DNA of 5,369 nt from Chromatiales bacterium (GTDB taxonomy: Bacteria; Pseudomonadota; Gammaproteobacteria; UBA6429; Thiohalophilaceae): the NCBI GenBank assembly GCA_027057985.1, contig JALUTJ010000183.1, forward strand, positions 1 through 5,369. The letters are read 5' to 3'. The notes beneath the pieces are model-generated. The model ran no database searches, was not told the DNA's origin, and saw nothing but the letters and a program-made list of their open reading frames with translations. Below are positions 1-5,346 of this stretch, piece after piece. Positions within the stretch are counted from its first letter, which is position 1. The number at the start of each line of letters is the position of its first letter. The position numbers and the translations under genes are program-made.

Positions 1-426
1 ATCATTGGTTTCAACCACTGCATTCATCTGTGCCAGAGGCACCGTCACCCGGCGCATTGGGCGCTTGCTTAACGAAGCATCACCACTTAAGGTCACATCA
101 AAATCCTGTGCCGAGAGCAAACCTGCCAGCAGGCGTATCGAGGTACCGGAATTACCAACATAAAGATCACCTTGCGGCTTTTTCAGGCCATGCAGACCTG
201 CACCATGAATGGTGACATTACCCTGCTCCGGCCCTTCAATCTCAACGCCCATGGCACGAAAAGCATTCAGGGTTGCCAGACTATCCTCACCTTCGAGAAA
301 ACCACTGACCTCGGTGACACCTTCAGCAATAGAACCGAGCATAATACTGCGATGCGAGATCGACTTGTCACCCGGAACGCGGAGTGAACCATTGAGTTTT
401 CCGCCTGCTTTTACTTCAAATTTCAA
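1..426 (-). CDS. aroA: 3-phosphoshikimate 1-carboxyvinyltransferase (EPSP synthase), N-terminal part
   Basis: Transfers the enolpyruvyl group of PEP to shikimate-3-phosphate in the cytosolic shikimate pathway to chorismate. The 142 visible codons cover about the first third of a protein that is usually 420-450 residues; the rest lies beyond the left edge. Visible motifs are the substrate loop RVPGDKSISHRS (16-27, with K21, S22 and R26), LEGED (44-48), GNSGTSIR (91-98) and SKRPMRRVT (120-128, with R122). The wording is closer to Bacillus and cyanobacterial enzymes than to E. coli AroA. Gly94 sits at the position of E. coli Gly96. I chose the TTG start at 424-426 because AGGAAG lies 7 nt upstream and the encoded KFEVKAGGKLNGS aligns with known N-termini. 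An in-frame ATT two codons upstream is a less likely alternative, and no ATG fits. The gene follows tyrA after 105 nt and is not fused to it. Confidence 0.95.
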   Translation of the reverse strand, partial: MKFEVKAGGKLNGSLRVPGDKSISHRSIMLGSIAEGVTEVSGFLEGEDSLATLNAFRAMGVEIEGPEQGNVTIHGAGLHGLKKPQGDLYVGNSGTSIRLLAGLLSAQDFDVTLSGDASLSKRPMRRVTVPLAQMNAVVETND

Positions 427-433
427 TTTAATA

Positions 434-439
434 CTTCCT
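434..439 (-). promoter_or_regulatory. ribosome binding site of aroA
   Basis: The minus strand reads AGGAAG here, followed by 7 nt and then TTG at 426-424. It is one of the clearest Shine-Dalgarno matches in the window and is the main reason for accepting a TTG start for aroA. It also suggests that aroA can initiate independently rather than depending on translation from tyrA. Confidence 0.6.
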
Positions 440-497
440 GCTTTATATTCAGCGCAGAGAACACGAAGGCACACTGCGTTTTTTAATTTATCGTCTA

Positions 498-503
498 ATT
501 ATA
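498..503 (-). promoter_or_regulatory. possible -10 box of an internal aroA promoter
   Basis: The minus strand carries a perfect TATAAT in the AT-rich tyrA-aroA gap, which would place a transcript start about 65 nt before the aroA start codon. No good TTGACA-like -35 hexamer lies 15-18 nt upstream (the sequence there is around CATTTT), and there is no TG extension. In such AT-rich DNA a chance match is quite possible. The 427-531 gap contains no convincing gene and no clear intrinsic terminator after tyrA. Confidence 0.25.
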
Positions 504-531
504 AAACCTTTGTATTTGCTAAAATGATTTA

Positions 532-1404
532 TTAACCATCGCAAAACTCATCCCGTGCTTTTTTTGCACGGGCAAATGTTTCTTTTAAATAGTCACTATC
601 ATTATTTTCAATCGCCTTGCTCAATTGTTGCAGGTCCGCCGTAAAACGGTGCAACATTTTTAATAATGCATCACGATTAGCAAGGCAGATATCATGCCAC
701 ATATCCGGATCGCTCGAAGCGATACGAGTAAAGTCGCGGAAGCCACCAGCGGCATAGGAAAAAATTTCAGTTCTGGCATCCATACGAGCCAGGGTATCCA
801 CCAGCGCATAGGCCAGCATGTGCGGAAGATGACTGGTCGCGGCCAGTACTTCATCATGATGTTCGATGCTGGTGTGTACCACCTCGGCACCACAGGCTTG
901 CCACATGTATTCTACTTTCTGCACCGCAGATTGTTCACTTGTTTCAAGCGGCGTAATAATGATGCGCCGGTTTTGAAACAGCTCGGCAAAAGAGGCTTCG
1001 ACGCCACTTTTTTCCGTGCCGGCTATCGGGTGTCCCGGCACCAGTGTTGCCGGCAGACTGCCAAAAACTGCCCGGGCAGCCTCAACCACGCTGGCCTTGG
1101 CACTGCCAACATCGGTAATGATCATATCATCTGCAATATGCGGTGCAATCTGTGCAAAGACCTGCTGCATGGCACCCAGTGGTACCGCCAGTACCACCAT
1201 GTCGCAGCCCTGTACCGCCTCGCCAATATCGGTTTGCCACTCATCGATAACACCCAGGGTACGTGCTTTTTCAAGATGCGTTTCATCACGCCCGGCACCG
1301 ACAACGGTATTGACGGCACCCGCCTTCTTCAGTGCACGCGCCAGTGAACCCCCTATCAGGCCTACACCAACGATACAAAGTTTATTGATTAATGCTTTAC
1401 TCAT
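532..1404 (-). CDS. tyrA: prephenate dehydrogenase (TyrA family)
   Basis: Oxidatively decarboxylates prephenate to 4-hydroxyphenylpyruvate in tyrosine synthesis; use of arogenate cannot be excluded. The 290-residue length is normal for a stand-alone TyrA with no fused chorismate mutase, ACT or AroA domain. The N-terminal Rossmann half has GVGLIGGS (13-20) and DVGSAK (98-103). The substrate site is marked by HPIAGTEKSG (125-134, with the catalytic-type H125), HLPH (192-195) and GFRDFTRIASSDPDMW (221-236, with R227). The helical C-terminal half is complete. The end of beta-2 reads VVGAGRDE (34-41), where NAD-dependent relatives commonly have an acidic residue, so NADP may be accepted (inference). 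The ATG overlaps the hisC stop as ATGA, and no clear Shine-Dalgarno precedes it, so translational coupling to hisC is likely. Confidence 0.95.
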   Translation of the reverse strand: MSKALINKLCIVGVGLIGGSLARALKKAGAVNTVVGAGRDETHLEKARTLGVIDEWQTDIGEAVQGCDMVVLAVPLGAMQQVFAQIAPHIADDMIITDVGSAKASVVEAARAVFGSLPATLVPGHPIAGTEKSGVEASFAELFQNRRIIITPLETSEQSAVQKVEYMWQACGAEVVHTSIEHHDEVLAATSHLPHMLAYALVDTLARMDARTEIFSYAAGGFRDFTRIASSDPDMWHDICLANRDALLKMLHRFTADLQQLSKAIENNDSDYLKETFARAKKARDEFCDG

Positions 1405-2513
1405 TTGTTTAAAACTTTTTTCAGCGCTTCGATAAAGCGGGTGTTTTCATCCGCCGTACCAATAGTCACCCGCAGATACTCGGGCATTTCATAATTGGCC
1501 ACCGGGCGCACAATTACCCCCTGGTATAACAGGTCGTCATAAACCTGCATCGCCTTATCACCCACATTTACGCAGATAAAGTTGCCAACAGAGGGAATGT
1601 AGTCCAGCTCCATGGCGGTAAAGGCAGCAACAAGCTGTTGCATCCCTTTTGCATTGAGCTGAATCCCGCTCTGCAGGTGTTGCGTATCCGCCAGCGCAAC
1701 CTCGGCTGCCTTTAATGCCAGGCTATTAACATTAAAGGGTTGTCGTACCCGGTTAAGAATATCGGCAATATGCGGATGGGAAATCGAATAGCCCACGCGT
1801 AAACCGGCAAGCCCATAAGCCTTGGAAAAGGTTCGGCTAACAACCAGGTTAGGATAAGTGTCTACCCATTGACTGCTATCAGGATAGGTTGCTTCAGCTT
1901 CGCTGGCAAATTCAAAATAGGCCTCATCCACAACTACCAGCACATGAGAAGGGACTTGCTCGATAAAATGCTGTAACGCATCTTTTGCCAGCCAGGTGCC
2001 GGTAGGATTATTCGGGTTGGCAATAAAAATAAGCCGGGTTTTATCGGTAATAGCCTGCTGCATACCTTCGAGATCGTGCCCGTAATCAACGGCCGGCACC
2101 ACGACGGCTTTTGCACCCACCGCCTGGGTAACGATGGGATATACAGCGAAGGCATGTTGCGAAAAGATTATTTCATGTTCGGGGCTAACAAATGCACGGG
2201 TAAGAATTTCAAGAATATCGTTAGATCCATTTCCCAGCGTAATCTGTTCTGCCTTGATAGCATGCTTATGAGCTAGCGCCTGTTTCAGGGCAAAACCGTT
2301 TCCATCGGGATAACGAGCGAGTTCAGGCAACTCTTCTTTTAAAGCAGCAATGACTTTATCACCCGGGCCCAGTGGATTTTCATTCGAGGCAAGCTTGATA
2401 ATATCCGTCACGCCATACTCACGCTCAAGCTCTTCGATTGGCTTGCCCGGCTGGTAAGGCGAAAGCGCCTGCACCCCGGTAGTGGCAAGCGAAAATAAAT
2501 CACAGTCTGACAT
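1401..2513 (-). CDS. hisC: histidinol-phosphate aminotransferase, likely also an aromatic aminotransferase
   Basis: PLP-dependent class I/II (fold type I) aminotransferase. The family converts imidazole-acetol phosphate plus glutamate to histidinol phosphate, and many members also transaminate phenylpyruvate and 4-hydroxyphenylpyruvate. The 370-residue protein is full length. Motifs in order are ASNENPLG (42-49), GNGSNDI (94-100), NPNNPTGT (166-173), DEAYFEF (196-202, with D196 and Y199 for PLP), SRTFSKAYGLAGLRVGY (226-242, with Schiff-base K231 and phosphate-binding R239) and LRVTIGT (347-353, with R348). Lying between pheA and tyrA, it corresponds to the second HisC copy (called HisHb in Pseudomonas) of the supraoperon. 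A role in phenylalanine and tyrosine synthesis is therefore plausible but inferred from context. The start is the ATG at 2511-2513; only a weak GAG lies upstream. Its stop overlaps the tyrA start by 4 nt. Confidence 0.93.
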   Translation of the reverse strand: MSDCDLFSLATTGVQALSPYQPGKPIEELEREYGVTDIIKLASNENPLGPGDKVIAALKEELPELARYPDGNGFALKQALAHKHAIKAEQITLGNGSNDILEILTRAFVSPEHEIIFSQHAFAVYPIVTQAVGAKAVVVPAVDYGHDLEGMQQAITDKTRLIFIANPNNPTGTWLAKDALQHFIEQVPSHVLVVVDEAYFEFASEAEATYPDSSQWVDTYPNLVVSRTFSKAYGLAGLRVGYSISHPHIADILNRVRQPFNVNSLALKAAEVALADTQHLQSGIQLNAKGMQQLVAAFTAMELDYIPSVGNFICVNVGDKAMQVYDDLLYQGVIVRPVANYEMPEYLRVTIGTADENTRFIEALKKVLNK

Positions 2514-2565
2514 TAAACAGTCTCAAGTTATTAAATTTGAAAAATTAACTTTGCGCTTCACAGGG

Positions 2566-2619
2566 ATAATGAGAAACCCGGGAATAAGTCAAAAACGCAA
2601 TAATCGGGATTCTCATTAT
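2566..2619 (-). repeat. long inverted repeat in the pheA-hisC gap
   Basis: The arms 2566-2580 and 2605-2619 pair over 15 positions with one mismatch (2576 against 2609) around a 24 nt spacer. In the transcript this would be a sizeable stem between the pheA stop and the hisC start. It is not followed by a run of U, so it does not look like a standard intrinsic terminator; the nearest T5 tract is about 20 nt further on. A weaker alternative hairpin (six A/T pairs, 2599-2604 with 2615-2620, loop 10) uses part of the same 5' arm and is followed closely by TTTTT, so the two structures exclude each other. Possible roles are an RNA processing or stability element, an attenuator-like switch, or a degenerate dispersed palindrome. 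The sequence alone does not decide. Confidence 0.55.
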
Positions 2620-2630
2620 TCGTGCGATAC

Positions 2631-3707
2631 TCAAAGCACAGCTTTAGGATAAGAGCCCAGCACCTTGACCACACTGGCAGCCTGTTCCAGTTCTTTTATC
2701 GCCTGGGCTACATTCCCATCATCGACGTGTCCCTCGATATCAATAAAGAAGACGTAATTCCACATTCCTACCCGCGAAGGACGAGACTCGATGCGCGTCA
2801 TGGAAATATTGTTCTTCGCCAGTGGTGCCAGCATTTCATGCAGGGCGCCGGAACGGTTACTGGTTGAAACCAGCATCGAGGTTTTATCAACACCACTGGC
2901 CGGCACCATTCGTTCACCGATAACCAGGAAGCGGGTCGTATTATCCGGTTCATCTTCTATATTTGCGGCAATAATATCCAGACCATAAATTTCAGAAGCT
3001 GCCTCTCCAGCAATCGCAGCGGCGCCATCTTCTTCTGCTGCAAGTCGGGCAGCCTCGGCATTACTGCTGACATCAATCTGTTCAACATTCGCCAGGTTGG
3101 TATCGAGCCATTTACGACACTGCGCAAGTGATTGCCGATGTGAATAAACCTTTGTTACAGCATCGAGATTTTCAACCTTACCCAGCAGATGATGATGAAT
3201 ACGTAACTCAACTTCACCGCATATATGCAATGAAGAACGCATAAATTCATCCAGGGTGTGATTGATAACACCTTCAGTTGAATTCTCAACCGGTACGACG
3301 CCATAAGACGACATACCGGACTCGACTTCACGGAAAACATCTCCGATAGTTGGCATTGGCAGGGTCTGCACTGAGTGTCCAAAGTGTTTCAATGCAGCGG
3401 CCTGGGTAAAGGTTCCCTCGGGACCGAGAAAGGCAATCTTCATCACGCGTTCAAGTGCAAGACAGGCTGACATGATCTCGCGGAACAGGCGCGCCATTTC
3501 CTCGTTGGATAACGGCCCCTTGTTACGTTCCATTACCTTGCGCAGTACCTGTGCTTCACGTTCAGCCCGGTAAAAAATATTATTACCAGCTTCCTGCTTG
3601 GCAATGGCGACCTCTTCGGCAACCTTTGCCCGCGCGGTAATCAGTTCCTGGATCTGTTCATCCAGCGCATCAATCCTGTCACGCAGTTGTAGAAGTTTAT
3701 CTGACAT
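2631..3707 (-). CDS. pheA: bifunctional chorismate mutase / prephenate dehydratase (P-protein)
   Basis: Converts chorismate to prephenate and then to phenylpyruvate, the committed branch to phenylalanine. The protein has 358 residues and three domains. An AroQ-type chorismate mutase spans about 1-88, with R9, R26, K37, R50 and E51 at the places of the E. coli active-site residues. A prephenate dehydratase domain spans about 90-265, with LGPEGTF (94-100), VPVENSTEG (138-146), SHRQSLAQC (189-197) and the catalytic TRF (258-260). A C-terminal ACT domain spans about 276-358, with GALHEML (287-293) and ESRPSR (307-312), the motifs that bind phenylalanine in feedback-inhibited relatives. Allosteric inhibition by phenylalanine is therefore expected. 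It ends in GSYPKAVL, as in Pseudomonas. The start lies 5 nt after the serA stop with no evident Shine-Dalgarno, which suggests coupled translation. Confidence 0.97.
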   Translation of the reverse strand: MSDKLLQLRDRIDALDEQIQELITARAKVAEEVAIAKQEAGNNIFYRAEREAQVLRKVMERNKGPLSNEEMARLFREIMSACLALERVMKIAFLGPEGTFTQAAALKHFGHSVQTLPMPTIGDVFREVESGMSSYGVVPVENSTEGVINHTLDEFMRSSLHICGEVELRIHHHLLGKVENLDAVTKVYSHRQSLAQCRKWLDTNLANVEQIDVSSNAEAARLAAEEDGAAAIAGEAASEIYGLDIIAANIEDEPDNTTRFLVIGERMVPASGVDKTSMLVSTSNRSGALHEMLAPLAKNNISMTRIESRPSRVGMWNYVFFIDIEGHVDDGNVAQAIKELEQAASVVKVLGSYPKAVL

Positions 3708-3712
3708 AGTTT

Positions 3713-4879
3713 TTAAATTGCCCGAACGCTCAGCACACCATCAATTTCTTTTAATTCAGTAATCAAATCGTCACTTGGTTCCTTGTCGATATCGATAACG
3801 GTATAAGCAACATCACCACGTGACTTATTGATCATATCAATAATATTCTTGCCACGGGTTGCCAGTTTCGATGAAATCTGGCCAATCATGTCCGGCACAT
3901 TGCTGTTGACGATCGTCACGCGATGACCACCCGGACTGCGTGGTAGTTTAACCTCGGGGAAATTGACAGAGTTTTTAATATTACCGTTCTCGAGATAATC
4001 CTTAACCTGCTGCGCTACCATCATGGCACAGTTATCTTCTGCTTCAACAGTCGATGCGCCCAGATGTGGCAGGGTAATCACACGTTCATGATTCTTCAGC
4101 AGGTTACTCGGAAAGTCGCAGACATAAGCGTAAACCTTACCATCCTTAATAGCAGCAGAAACGGCTTCATCATCAACAATACCGTTACGAGCAAAGTTAA
4201 GAATAACAACGTTGTCTTTCATCAACTTCAGGCGTTCTGCATTGATCATGTTTGTCGTTGCTTCAACCAGCGGCACATGGAAGGTAATAAAATCAACCTT
4301 GCCAATCATCTCGTCAATGCTGCCTGCTTTTTCAACCTCGGAAGATAACTGCCAGGCACCTTCAACAGTTATACCCGGATCGAAACCGATGACATTCATA
4401 CCAAGATCAATCGCGGCATTGGCAACATAGCGACCAATCGCGCCAAGGCCAACCACACCAAGGGTACGACCCGGCAACTCAAAGCCACCAAAGTTCTTTT
4501 TACCAGCTTCAACGGCCTTGCTGATTTCTTCATCCGAGCCTTCCAGGTTACGAGCAAAGTCCCAGGCCGGTCCGAGATTACGACAACCCATTAACATACC
4601 GGCAATCACCAGCTCTTTTACCGCGTTGGCATTGGCGCCGGGTGCATTGAAAACCACTACACCCTTTTCAGACATCTTATCGACCGGGATATTGTTGACA
4701 CCGGCACCGGCACGACCCACCGCCTTAAGACTGTCTGGAATAGCCATATCATGCATTTTAAAAGAACGTAACAGGATCGCATCGGGATGCTGAATTTCTG
4801 AAGCGACCTCGTAGCTATCACGTGGTAACTTTTCCAGCCCGGCGACAGAGATATTATTCAAAGTTAAAATTTTATACAT
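3713..4879 (-). CDS. serA: D-3-phosphoglycerate dehydrogenase, short form with one C-terminal ACT domain
   Basis: Oxidises 3-phosphoglycerate to 3-phosphohydroxypyruvate, the first step of serine synthesis. The 388-residue protein is a D-isomer 2-hydroxyacid dehydrogenase. It has a split substrate domain (about 1-98 and 280-310), a Rossmann NAD domain with GLGAIGR (144-150) and FDP (166-168), catalytic-type R231 in NFARNG and H272 in PHLGAST, and an ACT domain (about 319-388). In the ACT domain N325, N327 and N345 lie where E. coli SerA has the serine-binding H344, N346 and N364, so serine feedback is plausible. It is odd that the canonical FxxEP containing the third catalytic residue reads DFPSNL (255-260), so the usual Glu is absent. 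Pseudomonas has serC at the head of this operon; here serA is next to pheA. The ATG follows the DUF559 stop by 8 nt; the Shine-Dalgarno is weak (AGAGAA). Confidence 0.92.
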   Translation of the reverse strand: MYKILTLNNISVAGLEKLPRDSYEVASEIQHPDAILLRSFKMHDMAIPDSLKAVGRAGAGVNNIPVDKMSEKGVVVFNAPGANANAVKELVIAGMLMGCRNLGPAWDFARNLEGSDEEISKAVEAGKKNFGGFELPGRTLGVVGLGAIGRYVANAAIDLGMNVIGFDPGITVEGAWQLSSEVEKAGSIDEMIGKVDFITFHVPLVEATTNMINAERLKLMKDNVVILNFARNGIVDDEAVSAAIKDGKVYAYVCDFPSNLLKNHERVITLPHLGASTVEAEDNCAMMVAQQVKDYLENGNIKNSVNFPEVKLPRSPGGHRVTIVNSNVPDMIGQISSKLATRGKNIIDMINKSRGDVAYTVIDIDKEPSDDLITELKEIDGVLSVRAI

Positions 4880-4887
4880 ACGATTCT

Positions 4888-5229
4888 CTAGTTTTTGTTT
4901 TCTTCTATAAAGTTATTAATATGTTGTAATACTCTTTCAGTATCCGATAAAACATCATCGTTCCAGAAACGTAAGACACAGTATCCTTTTTTTCTCAAGT
5001 AGCCTTCTCTGATCTTGTCTTCGTGTTTCTGTGATAAATGCTGACTTCCATCCAGTTCAATAATCAATTTCTTTTCAAAACTCACAAAATCAACAATGTA
5101 AGGTTCTATCACAACCTGTCTTCTAAATTTATAACCCTGCAGTTGCCGGTTTCGTAAAAATTGCCAGAGTTTTCGTTCAGCATCTGTCGAATTTTTACGT
5201 AAATTTTTTGCCAGTTCCTTTAGCGACAT
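4888..5229 (-). CDS. DUF559 family endonuclease-like protein
   Basis: A 113-residue stand-alone DUF559 domain. The family is placed with Vsr-like / PD-(D/E)xK nucleases, but its biological role is not established. Family hallmarks are the N-terminal helix with T15, E18, LW (21-22) and LR (25-26), FRRQ (35-38), the core D47-F48-V49, ELDGSQH (59-64, likely metal and catalytic residues with D47) and RFWNDDVL (87-94). Length is typical and nothing appears truncated. It has a good ribosome binding site, AGGA at 5237-5240, 7 nt before the ATG. GC is about 34% by hand count, far below sampled lines of serA, and the gene is lysine- and asparagine-rich at its ends; this points to recent acquisition. 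It stands 8 nt before serA, so its transcript probably continues into serA, and on its other side lie two palindromic repeats. No cognate methylase is visible, so a restriction role is not supported. Confidence 0.88.
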   Translation of the reverse strand: MSLKELAKNLRKNSTDAERKLWQFLRNRQLQGYKFRRQVVIEPYIVDFVSFEKKLIIELDGSQHLSQKHEDKIREGYLRKKGYCVLRFWNDDVLSDTERVLQHINNFIEENKN

Positions 5230-5247
5230 TTTACATTCCTGTGTTTT

Positions 5248-5286
5248 ATCCCCTCACCCTACCCCTCTCCCTGAGGGAGAGGGAAA
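5248..5286 (+). repeat. REP-like palindromic element, copy 1
   Basis: A C-rich head (ATCCCCTCACCCTACC) runs into a perfect 9 bp palindrome, CCCTCTCCC at 5263-5271 and GGGAGAGGG at 5275-5283, with a TGA loop, followed by AAAA. C-rich-head-plus-hairpin units of this kind are widely dispersed in environmental bacterial genomes. It begins about 20 nt upstream of the DUF559 start codon, so it lies in the leader or promoter of that gene. Strand is nominal, taken with the C-rich head first. Confidence 0.75.
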
Positions 5287-5310
5287 ACAGCCCCCAGGCT
5301 CCCAGTTAAA

Positions 5311-5346
5311 TTTCCTCCCCTTACAAGGGGGGTTGGGTGGGGTGAT
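5311..5346 (-). repeat. REP-like palindromic element, copy 2, inverted relative to copy 1
   Basis: Read on the minus strand it begins ATCACCCCACCCAACCCC, which matches the head of copy 1 at 15 of 18 positions, and then forms its own hairpin. The hairpin arms are 5315-5321 and 5326-5332, with one G-T pair and a short loop. It ends in GGAAA, as copy 1 ends in GGGAAA. The two copies face each other across about 24 nt, the layout of a BIME-like pair. The hairpin sequences differ, so they are related subtypes and not identical copies. C-rich sequence at 5357-5369 (ending CCTCTCCC) may be the start of a third unit cut by the window edge. Confidence 0.65.

Noticed and set aside
209..535. A 108-codon plus-strand frame across the aroA start and the tyrA-aroA gap.
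   Set aside because: The same DNA encodes the N-terminus of EPSP synthase on the minus strand, and the frame has no recognisable content.
694..1347. A 217-codon plus-strand open frame opposite tyrA.
   Set aside because: It is antisense to a gene with complete TyrA motifs, shows no recognisable domain, and is rich in residues expected from reading a coding strand backwards.
1016..1435. A 139-codon plus-strand open frame opposite tyrA and the hisC end.
   Set aside because: It overlaps two well-supported genes on the other strand and has no family motif; it is a shadow frame.
4888..4930. Promoter-like TTACAA and TATAGA strings for serA inside the end of DUF559.
   Set aside because: The spacing is about 14 nt and the region is very AT-rich, so chance matches are expected.
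5231..5236. An ATG-TAA start-stop just before the DUF559 start codon, which could act as a minimal upstream ORF.
   Set aside because: The AGGA motif directly abuts this ATG, leaving no spacing for initiation, while it is correctly spaced for the ATG at 5229.
5263..5283. The strong 9 bp hairpin upstream of DUF559 as an intrinsic terminator for an upstream gene.
   Set aside because: On the minus strand it is followed by mixed C/T/G sequence without a clean T tract, and the related inverted copy nearby fits a dispersed repeat better. Termination activity is not excluded.
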